Source: Polyangium mundeleinium
GTDB taxonomy: Bacteria > Myxococcota_A > Polyangia > Polyangiales > Polyangiaceae
Assembly (NCBI RefSeq): GCF_028369105.1
Contig: NZ_JAQNDO010000001.1
Span: forward strand, 9,332,501-9,396,500
Reading direction: 5' to 3'
Length of the DNA: 64,000 nt
Part shown: one piece after another, positions 23,598-32,396 of the stretch
Numbering within the stretch: the first letter of the stretch is position 1
How the letters are laid out: each line of letters begins with the position of its first letter
The notes under the pieces: model-generated
Databases searched by the model: none
Told to the model about the DNA's origin: nothing
What the model saw: only the letters and a program-made list of their open reading frames with translations
Made by a program: the position numbers and the translations under genes

Positions 23598-24389
23598 ATG
23601 CGCGCCCGACGCCCTTACATCGCGGATCTCACGACCCAGACGCTGCAATCCCTGCTCACGGGTCCCACGCCGCCCGTCGTGCTCGTCCCGGTCGGCTCCG
23701 TCGAGCCGCACGGGCCGCACCTGCCTCTCGGGACGGACACGATCATCGGCGACGCCGTGGCAGAGCGCGCGGCCCTGCTCCTCGAAGCGAAGGGAACGGT
23801 CGCGCTGGTCGGCCCGAGCGTGCCTTATGGAATCACGCGTTTCGCCGAGGGGTTCGCCGGCGCCGTCACGGTCACGGAGGCCGCGCTCATTGCGTTCCTG
23901 CGCGCCGTGATCGAGGGATACTTGCATGCGGGGTTTTCCCATGTTTGCCTGGTTTCGAATCACCTCGAGCCAGCGCACGACGCCGCGGTGAGGGCCTCCC
24001 TCGAGGGCCTGCCCCTGGGGAGCGCCTCCGTCGCCTCGCCGCTCTCGCGCCGCTGGGCGCGCACGCTCTCCGCGGAGTTCAAGAGCGGCGCGTGCCATGC
24101 GGGACGGTACGAGACGTCCATCCTCCTCGCGGCTGCCCCGGACACCGTCGACGAAGCCCGCATGGCGTCGCTCCCGGCGCTCACCATCAGCCTCTCGGAC
24201 GGCATCCGTCAGGGCAAAACGAGCTTTCTCGCCATGGGAATCACGGACGCCTATACGGGCGCGCCTGCCGAGGCCACGGCCGAGGAGGGGCGCGATTCGA
24301 TCGAGCGCCTCGCGACGATGGTCGTGGGCGAAGTGGAAGACGGTCTCGCCGCGAAGGCCCTCCGGGGTGAAGCTTCGCGGGGTGCATGA
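23598..24389 (+). CDS. Creatininase-family amidohydrolase
   Basis: 263-aa creatininase-like metal-dependent amidohydrolase. The signature VPVGSVEPHGPHLPLGTDT carries the metal-binding Glu, His and Asp, followed by VSNHLEPAHD in the place of the family GNGGN loop region. A second conserved Glu lies in HAGRYETSILLA. Relatives include creatininase, formamide hydrolases of riboflavin and F420 synthesis, and mycofactocin MftE; which reaction occurs here cannot be decided. ATG 23598 was chosen because the conserved region begins soon after it; an in-frame start at 23562 is possible. It is 156 bp downstream of the oxygenase on the same strand. Confidence 0.82.
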   Translation: MRARRPYIADLTTQTLQSLLTGPTPPVVLVPVGSVEPHGPHLPLGTDTIIGDAVAERAALLLEAKGTVALVGPSVPYGITRFAEGFAGAVTVTEAALIAFLRAVIEGYLHAGFSHVCLVSNHLEPAHDAAVRASLEGLPLGSASVASPLSRRWARTLSAEFKSGACHAGRYETSILLAAAPDTVDEARMASLPALTISLSDGIRQGKTSFLAMGITDAYTGAPAEATAEEGRDSIERLATMVVGEVEDGLAAKALRGEASRGA

Positions 24390-24406
24390 AATAACAAGGG
24401 GGGGAA

Positions 24407-25171
24407 ATGACGAAAGCACAGGAGACCGGCGGCGACGACCGCTGGCAGCGGACGCTCGTCCAGATGATGCAGGGGCAGGCCTACCGCGAGCTCGCAGCGG
24501 TGCACCTCTTCGGCCACGGCCTCCAATTCGTCCCGGAGATGCGCTGGCTCAAGCTCTTCACCTGGCACATCCGCGAGGAGCTCGAGCACTACGAGGCCGT
24601 GGCGCGCATGTACCATGATTTCACGGGCGAGAGCATCGAGCCCGTCGTGAATGAGCGCCTCGCCGCGCGCCCCGTGCCCCTCGCCGCGAGCTTTTACGAG
24701 CTCGCGATGGCGCAGTTCCTTTATGACCGCGGCGGCTTCTGGCAGCTCCGCGAGTACGAGGAATGCAGCTTCGAGCCGTACCGCAAGGTGGTCCGCAAGA
24801 TCGTCGAGGAAGAGCGTGGACACCAGGCGCTCGGCGAGCGGCTCGTCGTGGAGCTGTCGCTCACGGGGCGATACGACGCGGACAAACAGCGGCTCTTCGA
24901 GCGATGGCTCCGGCAGGGGCTGCTCTCGTTTGGCCGGCCGGGCAGCGACGGGGCGCGATACGCGGTCGCGATTGGGCTCAAAAAGCGTGATCCGGCGGCC
25001 GTGATGCAAGACTTCCTCGACGACATCACCTCGGCCATGCGCCTGTGCGGCCTCGTGTTTCCGTCGCTCGCCGCGCTCGGGATCGAGGGGCCCGAAAAGG
25101 CGCCCGCGGCGCCGGGGCCCGAGAGCGCGCTGCCGCACACCGAGCGCAGCGCGGGCCAGTCCGCGGCGTAG
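24407..25171 (+). CDS. Ferritin-like / PaaA-PaaC-type diiron protein
   Basis: 254-aa all-helical protein with the diiron carboxylate pattern of the ferritin-like superfamily: an early Glu in AYRELAAVHLFGHGL, EELEHYE, a later Glu in YEECSFEPYR, and EEERGHQ. Length and motif order resemble phenylacetyl-CoA epoxygenase subunits (PaaA/PaaC type). No other paa genes are present, so aromatic ring epoxidation is not implied. A purine-rich ribosome site (AAGGGGGGGAA) precedes ATG 24407. The gene lies 17 bp after the creatininase gene, so both probably share a transcript. The tail is Ala/Pro-rich. Confidence 0.78.
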   Translation: MTKAQETGGDDRWQRTLVQMMQGQAYRELAAVHLFGHGLQFVPEMRWLKLFTWHIREELEHYEAVARMYHDFTGESIEPVVNERLAARPVPLAASFYELAMAQFLYDRGGFWQLREYEECSFEPYRKVVRKIVEEERGHQALGERLVVELSLTGRYDADKQRLFERWLRQGLLSFGRPGSDGARYAVAIGLKKRDPAAVMQDFLDDITSAMRLCGLVFPSLAALGIEGPEKAPAAPGPESALPHTERSAGQSAA

Positions 25172-25374
25172 AGCGATTCCCTCCCCCATTTCCTCTCCCC
25201 GCGGGGAGGACGCTCGTCCCATCCCCTGCCTGCGCGATTCCGCGCGCGCCGAAATACCCAATACCATTCGCCCGCGGCATGCGAAAGCCTCCACCGAGGA
25301 CGGCGTTCGGCCGGGCAAAACAAAGAAATGCGCGACGTTCGGGCACGCGCGGAAGGGCGAGGTTCCCGCGCAAC

Positions 25375-25596
25375 GTGGGGCGCCTCCACCGCATCATCCT
25401 TTGCGTGCTCGGACCCTTCCTCTTGTCGCTCGTGACAGGCTCCGCGTTGGCGGCGAACACGATCGACGGCCGTCCGGCGTCGCGCGGCGTCGCATTCGCG
25501 GGTACGTCCACGTGCGTGGCTCTGAATGCCTCGTCGAATGGAGAGGTGGTAACAAATATCTCCAGCGCGGCTTGCTTGTCCGAGGTCGCTTGGTAA
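25375..25596 (+). CDS. Small secreted protein, hypothetical
   Basis: 73-aa frame from GTG 25375 with a textbook signal peptide (RLHRIILCVLGPFLLSLVTG, cleavage after ALA). A short mature peptide follows (ANTIDGRPASRGVAFAGTST) with two Cys. An upstream in-frame ATG at 25279 would add 32 Arg-rich residues and is less likely. No family recognised. The signal peptide is the main support; no strong ribosome site was seen. It may be a fragment of a longer secreted protein. Confidence 0.42.
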   Translation: MGRLHRIILCVLGPFLLSLVTGSALAANTIDGRPASRGVAFAGTSTCVALNASSNGEVVTNISSAACLSEVAW

Positions 25597-25599
25597 TAT
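25572..25599 (+). promoter_or_regulatory. Possible sigma-70-type promoter for the 25760 gene
   Basis: TTGCTT and TAATAT are separated by 16 bp in a locally A/T-rich patch at the end of the preceding small ORF. This would give a leader of about 150 nt before ATG 25760. It is a weak single-site inference. Confidence 0.3.
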
Positions 25600-25759
25600 T
25601 TCATTCATAGGAGCTGCTGACGATGAGGCGCTCCTCGATGACGCAATTCGCTTCGGATCGGAGCGCCCCGTGGAGATGCATCACGCAGCTCCACGAAGGC
25701 GAGCCAAGTAGCAATAGCTAACGACACACCTGCTTCGATACGGGGGAAAGAAACACACC

Positions 25760-26197
25760 ATGAAGAAGCTGCTTTCGTTTGCGTTCGTCGCCGCGATGAT
25801 CGTGCCCTCCAGCGCCGCCATGGCCATCGAGGAGGGGCGTGCGCTCGCGGTCTACGTCAATGATGACGACGCCGGGACGATGATTCCCTACCTTTACAAG
25901 GACGCTGGCAAGGCGTGCCTCTACGTGTCCGAGTGGTACAACCAGGGCTACCTCATCAGCGAGGAGTGCGACCTGCTCGAGCGCAAGACGAAGGGCTACC
26001 TGAGCTGCCTCGGCAACAGCTACATCAACTTCCCGACCACCATCGCAAGCGACGTGTATTGCCGCGGCTTCAATGACTGGGGCCTCTCGCTCCAGGTCGA
26101 GTACATGCACGTCGGCGAGCACTACGACGGGTTCGCCGGCGTCGTGAAGTACGCGGGTTACCCGTACGTCAACACGATCGAGGCGTGGACGTACTGA
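25760..26197 (+). CDS. Small secreted Cys-containing protein, hypothetical
   Basis: 145 aa with a clear signal peptide (MKKLLSFAFVAAMIVPSSAA, cleavage after AMA). The mature part is about 123 residues, rich in Tyr, Asp and Gly, with four Cys (in ACLYV, EECDL, SCLGN and YCRGF) that could form two disulfides. A ribosome site GGGGGAAAG lies close upstream of ATG 25760, and a strong terminator follows, so this is a well-delimited monocistronic gene. I do not recognise the family. The composition suggests a stable secreted or periplasmic protein. Confidence 0.78.
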   Translation: MKKLLSFAFVAAMIVPSSAAMAIEEGRALAVYVNDDDAGTMIPYLYKDAGKACLYVSEWYNQGYLISEECDLLERKTKGYLSCLGNSYINFPTTIASDVYCRGFNDWGLSLQVEYMHVGEHYDGFAGVVKYAGYPYVNTIEAWTY

Positions 26198-26244
26198 TAT
26201 CGTGCCACGATAGGGCCGGCACGCCGGCCTGAGACGGCGAACGA

Positions 26245-26282
26245 CGGGCGCCGCCGCTCACCACGGCGGCGCCCGTTTCTCT
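26245..26282 (+). terminator. Intrinsic terminator after the small secreted protein gene
   Basis: A perfect 12-bp GC stem (CGGGCGCCGCCG / CGGCGGCGCCCG) with a 7-base loop, followed by TTTCTCT, starting 48 bp after the stop at 26197. Confidence 0.85.
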
Positions 26283-26322
26283 CCGGTCGTCACCCTGAAA
26301 TCATCCTTTTGCCCGACAGGCG

Positions 26323-27909
26323 ATGTCGAGGTTCACGATGCACCTGCCCACGAACCAGAAAAAGCCTTTCTTTCGCTCCCCTGCCGGATGGGCCACGCTC
26401 GGGACCGTGCCGGTCCTCGCCCTCGGCGCATTCTTTCTCTGGCCTTCCGCCTCGCCGAGCCACGCCGCCGACGCGCAAGACGCCTCGGTACCTGACGCCC
26501 GCGCCAAATACGTCAATCGCGGCCTCTTCCCCTCCGACGAGCCGGGCGACGAGCAGGCAAGGACGATCACCGGAAAAGTTTATTCGATCGACGGACAGCC
26601 CCTCGCAGGCGTGCAGGTCTCGGCCACGAGCTTCGCCATTGCGGGCAACCTCCCGACCACGGTCGCGTCGCTCGAGACCGACGCCGACGGCCGCTTCGAG
26701 ATGCGCCTCGCCGACGGCACCTATCAGCTCGTCGCGAACAAGAGCGGATACGGGCCCTCGTTCGTGCCCGCGCAGACCGGCGAGAGCGTCAGCCTGGTGT
26801 TGACGAAAAGCGGCACCGTCCGGGGCCGCGTGCTCGACGCCGATCGCGCGCCGATGCAGCGCTTCGTGATCGACGTGCTCACCGCCGCGCCCGATAGCTT
26901 CGCCGCGCCCATGCCGCTCTTTTCCAAGCGATTCGAGGGGACCGACGGCACGTTCGAGGTTTCCGAGTTCCCGGCCTGGCCCGTCGTCATTCGCGCGACC
27001 GCGGTGGACCACGCCCCGGCGTTTTCGAATGCCATCCACCTCGAAAAACCGGGCGACACGCGCGAGGTCGAGCTCCTCCTCGGCGACGGCTGCGTCCTCG
27101 AAGGGACGGTGAAAGACGGCTCCGGGCGCCCGCTCGCGGACGTCTTCGTGGACGCCGAGGCGCGCTTCCCCGGCGGCGTGAGCGAGGTCTCGATGGAGGC
27201 CGCGAGCCGCACCGAGAGCGACGGGGAGGGCCGCTTCCGCCTCGAGCATGCCCCCTCGGGCAAGGTCGTCCTTCGCGGCTACGACAGCGAGCACGCGCCG
27301 AGCACGGTCGTCGTCGAGGTGGCAGCGGATTGCAAGCCGTCGAAGTCCCTCGACCTCGTCATGTCGGACGGCGGCAGCATCAGCGGCGTGGCGCGCAAGA
27401 GCGACGGCAGCCCGCTCCCCGGCGCGCGGCTCACGCTCATGCAGCGCGCGGTCGGGTTCGTCAACGTGATCGCCGACGAGGAGGGGCAATTCCGATTCGA
27501 TTCGATTCCGCCGGGCAACACGCGCCTCGAGCTCGTGTATGGCAATCAGCGCACGTCGGCCGCGGTGCGCGTGGAGGAAGGGGCCGTCACGGAGCGCGAC
27601 ATCACGGTTCACCCGACGGGCCAGGGCGAGATTCGTGGCCGCATCACGGCGGGCGGCGCGCCGCTCGCAGGCGTCCAGGTCCTCGTCGCGACGAACCGCG
27701 GCCGCGAGCAGGGGCTCGATGTCCGGTTTCCCGTGACGGACAAGGACGGCGTCTACAAGCTCGCCGGGCTCCCGGGGGGCCATTATGCCGTAAACGTGGT
27801 CACGTCCGCGAAGACCGAGGGTGTCCAGGTCGAGGAGGGCCAGGTCGCCGTTCTGGACCTCGATATCGCCGAGCCGCCCAAGACGGGCGCGCGCGCCGAA
27901 GCGGAATGA
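26323..27909 (+). CDS. Multi-domain carboxypeptidase-regulatory-like (CarboxypepD_reg) protein
   Basis: 528 aa with an N-terminal hydrophobic segment (TLGTVPVLALGAFFLWPSAS) followed by AxA-like sites, so it is exported or membrane-anchored. The rest is five consecutive transthyretin-like CarboxypepD_reg modules, each opening with G-x-V-x(5)-G-x-P-L-x-G-V-type strands: ITGKVYSIDGQPLAGVQVSA, GTVRGRVLDADRAPM, LEGTVKDGSGRPLADVFVDA, ISGVARKSDGSPLPGARL and IRGRITAGGAPLAGVQVLV. No peptidase domain is attached. Such arrays are extracellular binding or spacer modules. ATG 26338 is an alternative start. Confidence 0.82.
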   Translation: MSRFTMHLPTNQKKPFFRSPAGWATLGTVPVLALGAFFLWPSASPSHAADAQDASVPDARAKYVNRGLFPSDEPGDEQARTITGKVYSIDGQPLAGVQVSATSFAIAGNLPTTVASLETDADGRFEMRLADGTYQLVANKSGYGPSFVPAQTGESVSLVLTKSGTVRGRVLDADRAPMQRFVIDVLTAAPDSFAAPMPLFSKRFEGTDGTFEVSEFPAWPVVIRATAVDHAPAFSNAIHLEKPGDTREVELLLGDGCVLEGTVKDGSGRPLADVFVDAEARFPGGVSEVSMEAASRTESDGEGRFRLEHAPSGKVVLRGYDSEHAPSTVVVEVAADCKPSKSLDLVMSDGGSISGVARKSDGSPLPGARLTLMQRAVGFVNVIADEEGQFRFDSIPPGNTRLELVYGNQRTSAAVRVEEGAVTERDITVHPTGQGEIRGRITAGGAPLAGVQVLVATNRGREQGLDVRFPVTDKDGVYKLAGLPGGHYAVNVVTSAKTEGVQVEEGQVAVLDLDIAEPPKTGARAEAE

Positions 27910-28000
27910 ACGGCGCGGATCGGGCGGGGGTGGCCGGGCGCCGCCCTCGCGAGGCCGCGTGTGCGGCCGCGCCGGTCCGTGATAGGCTCGGGGCCTCGCC

Positions 28001-28765
28001 ATGCCGGAACCCTTGAAAAACAGGTTTACCTTCGAGCTCGGCACGCCCGAGGGCACGCTGCGCGCGAACCTCGCCATCCCGGCCGAGCCGATGCGGCTCG
28101 CGGATCTCTCGCGGCTGGTGATGCCGCTCGACGACCAGATCGTCGCGCTCGGCGTCAAGAGACACCTGCCGACCCTCGGGGCGATCTCGTGCAAGAAGGG
28201 CTGCGATTCCTGCTGTTACCAGCTCGTGCCCATCTCGCCGCCCGAGGCGTTCATGATCCACGATCTCGTGGCGGCGATGCCCGAGGCGCGGCAGGAGGAG
28301 GTGCTCACGCGGGTCGTCGACGCCGAGGCAGCGCTCGAATCGTTCGGGCTCGACGAGGCCTCGTTCTCGGGGATGGCAAACGACGACGCGCTGCGGAAGT
28401 TGCTCATCGAGTGGCATCACCAGAGCGTCGCGTGTCCGTTCCTCGAAAACGGCGCGTGCACGGCGTACACCTCGCGCCCCTCGGGCTGCCGCGAGTATCT
28501 CGTTACGTCGCCGGCGGAGAACTGCACGAAGCTCGGTGAGGCCGTGGTCCGGCGGATGCCGGTCTCGATTCGCATGTCGCTCGCGCTCTCGCGCGTGGCT
28601 GCCCGCCTGCTCGGCGGCGAGCCCACGATCTTCCCGCTCACGCTGGCCATCGGCTGGGCCGAGGCGCACGAGGAGGAGGGCCAGCGCCGATTCGACGGCT
28701 TCATGCTGGTGAACATGCTGCTGGAGGAGCTTTCCGGGGGAAACCCCGCGGACAAACCGTCCTGA
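28001..28765 (+). CDS. YkgJ-family Cys-cluster protein
   Basis: 254 aa. The YkgJ/CxxCxxxCC-type motif is present as CKKGCDSCCYQLVPISPPEA, followed by CPFLENGACTAYTSRPSGCR and NCTKL, giving the eight or so Cys expected to bind zinc or an Fe-S cluster. The remaining residues are helical. The family is widespread and poorly characterised. There is no signal peptide, so it is cytoplasmic. It starts about 90 bp after the carboxypeptidase-regulatory gene with no strong ribosome site, and is convergent with the lipoprotein gene at 28800. Confidence 0.85.
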   Translation: MPEPLKNRFTFELGTPEGTLRANLAIPAEPMRLADLSRLVMPLDDQIVALGVKRHLPTLGAISCKKGCDSCCYQLVPISPPEAFMIHDLVAAMPEARQEEVLTRVVDAEAALESFGLDEASFSGMANDDALRKLLIEWHHQSVACPFLENGACTAYTSRPSGCREYLVTSPAENCTKLGEAVVRRMPVSIRMSLALSRVAARLLGGEPTIFPLTLAIGWAEAHEEEGQRRFDGFMLVNMLLEELSGGNPADKPS

Positions 28766-28799
28766 TCGGGGTTCGTCCGCGGGCCGGGGCGGGGTGGGA

Positions 28800-30572
28800 T
28801 CAGGGCGTCACGAGGCCCGTGAACATGGTGGCGTTCGTGCTTCGTGGCGCGTTCTTGAACGGGGCCGCGAAATCGTCGTTGTCACGCACGGTGGCCGAGA
28901 TCTGGATGAAATAGAATTTCCCGGGCTGCAGGATCCCCTCCGGGAGGGTCACGTTCGGGCTCTTGACGTACACGTTCGCGATGGTACGGCGCGTGGAGAG
29001 CGTACCGTTCGCGTCCGTGAGGTCGGTCGTATCGACGACGCTCACGCGATACCGTGTGGGGCTGCCAAGGGCCGGCGCGGTCCACGTGATTTCCGGCGTC
29101 GTCCCGACGCCCGTCGTCACCTGATCGTACGGCGTGTCCTTACCGGCGACCTTGATGTTTTGCGGGAGGCCGAGGGTCGGCGCGAGCGGCTTGCCCGTGA
29201 GCTCCTCCACGGGCGCGGACAAGGTGAGGTTGCCGCGGAGCGACTCCGAGGTCGTTTCGGGCAGGAGCGATCGAACGTTCTTCGAGAACGAGATGAACAG
29301 GGCGGCAAACTTGTGTCCGCCCGTGAACGGGTCGCCGTAGGAATAGGTATGCGTGTAGTCGCCGGCGAGCACCATCGTCCCCGCGTCGCAGCCGCTCGGG
29401 CACGCAACCGGATCGCAGCCGGTTCCGTGGCAGGCGGGATCCGGGTTCGAATACGTGGTCCCGTGGATCGTGCTGAGGTTGAGCAGCGTGACGAATGAGC
29501 CGATCGAAGGCTCAGGCCCGATGGGCTCGTGATCGACGCTGACGCCGACGGAATGGACACTGAGCGGGGTGTTCGGAAGGAGGGCGTTGAACGCGGAGCC
29601 CTTGTAATCGAGGTCGAAGCTCTTCTGCGGCGCCGGCGCGAAGGTGCCCTTCACCACGCTCGTGCCCCCGTTTGTCATGGTGAACGGCATGGCCTGCATG
29701 GATTCGGCCGTGGCCGTGTAAGTGTAGCCGTTCCAGGGATTGCCGTCGTCGGTCTTCGTGCCGACCTGCTGCGTCACGCCGTGGACGACCGTGACCTCGT
29801 CCCCTTTGCTCGCATCGATGAGCGGCACGTCGCCGAAGAACTGGACGAACGCGTCCTGCGCATCGATTTTCCAGGAGGAGAGCTGGGTGGCTCCGTTGGC
29901 GGGGGGGTTGTCCTCTGGAGGGCTCGACGAGGGGTAGATATAGGAGAGGGCCATGCCGTTCTGCGAATAGACCTGGATCTCGTCGTCGTGCGTCAGGATG
30001 TCGCCCATGTCGTCGTACGTGGCGACCTGCATGGGCACGCCGAGCGTCGCGTCGAACGTGATGTACGTCGGCTGCGATATGGGCGTAAGATCGTGCCGGC
30101 TGCTGTAAAGATATCCGATCTCGAGCGTCCGTGCGTCGGTCGCGACGAACGTCTTGACCGGCGGCGCATTCGGGAACTGAGACGGCGGGCCCTCGAGGGC
30201 GAGGAGATACGGCCCCATGGGGACGTCGGGGATCGAGATGTTCCCGTCTGCGTCGATCGTGCCCGGGTAGGATTGCAGGGTTCCGCCCTGGTCGACGAGG
30301 GCCTCGATCTTCGTCCAGGCTTTGCTGCGCACGGTGACGTCCCCGGTGGTGGGCCGGTGGAGGTCCTTCGAGGTGCCCGTCACACCGTCGGTCGTGCCGC
30401 CGGTACCGCCATTTCCGCCATTGCCACCGGCTCCGCCATCGCCGCCGCTGGCGCCGCTACCGCCGTTCCCGCCGCTGCCGCCACTGCCGCCGCCGCCCCC
30501 ACCACTGCCGCAAGCAGCCGTCGCCGCCACGGCCAGGAGGATGCCCATAGAAAATAAGCTGTAGGTTCGCAT
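28800..30572 (-). CDS. Gly-rich-linker lipoprotein with C-terminal FN3-like region
   Basis: 590 aa; AAGGAG lies 5 bases before ATG 30572. The lipobox TAAC is followed at once by GSGGGGGGSGGSGG and a Gly/Asn/Asp linker to about residue 65. The N-terminal module resembles a CarboxypepD_reg strand set (GTIDADGNISIPDVPMGPYL). The middle is unrecognised, with a Cys-containing loop DPACHGTGCDPVACPSGCDA. The C-terminal 110 residues read like fibronectin type III (PEITWTAPALGSPTRYRVSV, later FYFIQISATV). It is probably a surface lipoprotein of unknown ligand. Confidence 0.78.
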   Translation of the reverse strand: MRTYSLFSMGILLAVAATAACGSGGGGGGSGGSGGNGGSGASGGDGGAGGNGGNGGTGGTTDGVTGTSKDLHRPTTGDVTVRSKAWTKIEALVDQGGTLQSYPGTIDADGNISIPDVPMGPYLLALEGPPSQFPNAPPVKTFVATDARTLEIGYLYSSRHDLTPISQPTYITFDATLGVPMQVATYDDMGDILTHDDEIQVYSQNGMALSYIYPSSSPPEDNPPANGATQLSSWKIDAQDAFVQFFGDVPLIDASKGDEVTVVHGVTQQVGTKTDDGNPWNGYTYTATAESMQAMPFTMTNGGTSVVKGTFAPAPQKSFDLDYKGSAFNALLPNTPLSVHSVGVSVDHEPIGPEPSIGSFVTLLNLSTIHGTTYSNPDPACHGTGCDPVACPSGCDAGTMVLAGDYTHTYSYGDPFTGGHKFAALFISFSKNVRSLLPETTSESLRGNLTLSAPVEELTGKPLAPTLGLPQNIKVAGKDTPYDQVTTGVGTTPEITWTAPALGSPTRYRVSVVDTTDLTDANGTLSTRRTIANVYVKSPNVTLPEGILQPGKFYFIQISATVRDNDDFAAPFKNAPRSTNATMFTGLVTP

Positions 30573-30671
30573 AAGTGCTCCTTACAGCCAGGGATGGTAG
30601 CGACGCCTACGACCACGCGGTAGGAATTTCGCGTCCAGGGCATGAATCGGACGCTCCGCCCACCGCGGATT

Positions 30672-32390
30672 TCATCGACCGAGCATGAGCGCCTCATAAG
30701 GACGTAGCACGGCCTCGCCCTCACGAATCGGGAGCGGCGCGGGGTAGCTGGAAACCAACGGGACGTGACAATCCCCTGGGATCCGCACGCGCCTCGTGGC
30801 GTCGTCGAAATGGAGGAGCACGTCGACGACGTCGTCGCCGAACGTGCGGCGATAAGCGAGGACCTCGGGCGGGAGCACGTGCTCGGGGTAGAGCTCGAGC
30901 GAGCCGGCCTGGAGCGCCGGGTGTTCTTTGCGGAGCCGGAGCAGGCGCTTGTAGCAATGCAGGATCGAGGCGGGATCACGCTCCTCCGCCTCGACGTTGA
31001 TGGTCTCCGACGCTGGGTGCACCGGCAGCCAGGGCGCGACGCCGGGGACCGTAAAACCCGCGTTCGGCGCGGCGGACCATTGCATCGGCGTGCGGCAGGC
31101 GTCGCGGTTCAGGAGGACGCCCGCCGCGTGGAGCTTTCGCGCCACGATATCGGGGAGGAACCGGTACATCCGCGCGAGCGGGTCCTTCGCGGTGGCAAGC
31201 GGTAAATTGAGGTCCCGCATGCCAATTTCCTCGCCGTAATAGACGAACGGAATGCCGCGGGCCGTGAGCTGCACGGCGGCGCTGAGCTTCTCGCGCTCGG
31301 GGTGGTAGCCGAGCCGCTCGCCGCGCCGGGAGCGATCGTGGTTGCCGAAGACCCACGTGGGCACGAGCGGCGCCGGCATCTCGCGCTCGAATTCGAGCAC
31401 GAGCTCGCGAAACCCCGCCGCCGTGAACGGCGCGCGCATGGCCTTGAACAAAAAGACGCTATGAAGGCCGTCGCCGCTGTCGACGGTCGGGGGGTCCGCT
31501 CCGGCTAGCGGAGCTACCCCCCCGACACCCCCCTCGCAATACCGGCGCAGCGTGCTCGGCTGCCCGAAGACCTCGCCGACAAGAAAACGCGGCGGATCCT
31601 GGAACTCGTTGGCGACGCGCCGGAGTGTGCGCGCGAAGGCAATGGTCTCCGGGTGGTGGAGCGTGCGCCGGTAGGATTGCAAGAACCCGTCGGGGTCGTC
31701 CTCGCTCGGGAGAAGGCGGGTCGAGAAGGGGTTGTCCTCGAACCATTCGTCCTTGAAGATCGCGTGGAAGATATCGAGCCGGAGGCCGTCGAAGCCAAAC
31801 GCGAGCCACCGCCGGACGACGCCGAGCATGGCCTCCTGGACCTCGGGGTTGCGATAATCGAGGTCGGGCTGGAACGGCAAGAAGCTCGCCCAGTACCATT
31901 CTTGCGTGCGTTCGTCCCAATGCCAGCCGCGCGGCCCGACGAGCGAGCGCCAGTTGTTCGGCGGCGCCTTCCCGCCGGGCTTCCTGCCGGGCCGCCAGAG
32001 GTACCAATTTCGTTTCGGGTTCGTCCGGCTGGAACGGGACGCGCGAAACCAGGGATGCTCGATCGAGGTATGGTTCAGGACCATGTCCGCGAGGACGCGC
32101 ATTCCACGCGCGTGGGCCTCGTCGAGCAGACGCCGGACGTCGTCCCGCGTGCCGTACTCGGGCGCGACAGCGTCGTAATCGGAGACGTCGTAGCCGAGAT
32201 CCTGCTGGGGGCTGCCGTAAAAGGGGCAGATCCACAGCGTCTCGACGCCGAGATCCCGGAGCCAGTCGAGCTTCCGCACGATCCCCGGCAGATCCCCGAT
32301 TCCGTCGCCGTTCGTATCGAGAAAGGAGCGGGGGTAAATCTGGTAGACGGTCGTCCGTGCCCACCAGGGCGGAAGCTCGGGCCCTTGCAT
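30672..32390 (-). CDS. GH13 alpha-glucosidase / oligo-1,6-glucosidase-like
   Basis: 572-aa glycoside hydrolase family 13 enzyme. Conserved regions are ADMVLNHTS, GFDGLRLDIFHA with nucleophile D206, FLVGEVFG with acid/base E273, and FGNHDRSR with D352; VYQIYPRSFLDTNGDGIGDL and the QQDLGYDVSDY loop suit alpha-glucosidases/oligo-1,6-glucosidases. It has no signal peptide, so it is cytoplasmic and would act on imported malto- or isomalto-oligosaccharides. It follows the expansin gene after only 6 bp. A palindromic insertion encoding about 17 Gly/Ala/Pro-rich residues lies between E273 and D352. Confidence 0.9.
   Translation of the reverse strand: MQGPELPPWWARTTVYQIYPRSFLDTNGDGIGDLPGIVRKLDWLRDLGVETLWICPFYGSPQQDLGYDVSDYDAVAPEYGTRDDVRRLLDEAHARGMRVLADMVLNHTSIEHPWFRASRSSRTNPKRNWYLWRPGRKPGGKAPPNNWRSLVGPRGWHWDERTQEWYWASFLPFQPDLDYRNPEVQEAMLGVVRRWLAFGFDGLRLDIFHAIFKDEWFEDNPFSTRLLPSEDDPDGFLQSYRRTLHHPETIAFARTLRRVANEFQDPPRFLVGEVFGQPSTLRRYCEGGVGGVAPLAGADPPTVDSGDGLHSVFLFKAMRAPFTAAGFRELVLEFEREMPAPLVPTWVFGNHDRSRRGERLGYHPEREKLSAAVQLTARGIPFVYYGEEIGMRDLNLPLATAKDPLARMYRFLPDIVARKLHAAGVLLNRDACRTPMQWSAAPNAGFTVPGVAPWLPVHPASETINVEAEERDPASILHCYKRLLRLRKEHPALQAGSLELYPEHVLPPEVLAYRRTFGDDVVDVLLHFDDATRRVRIPGDCHVPLVSSYPAPLPIREGEAVLRPYEALMLGR
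31489..31522. repeat. In-frame palindromic (REP-like) insertion inside the GH13 gene
   Basis: GGGGGGT-CC-GCTCCG, loop GCTAG, CGGAGC-T-ACCCCCC forms an imperfect palindrome with 7-bp and 6-bp perfect sub-stems. It encodes GGVGGVAPLAGADPPTV in frame within a domain where homologues would be expected to be continuous. It looks like a palindromic element that landed in coding sequence and kept the frame. Confidence 0.65.
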
Positions 32391-32396
32391 GTCGTT

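Noticed and set aside
24407-25171. Phenylacetic acid degradation operon
   Set aside because: Only one ferritin-like gene is present; PaaB, PaaE and the other paa genes are absent from the window.
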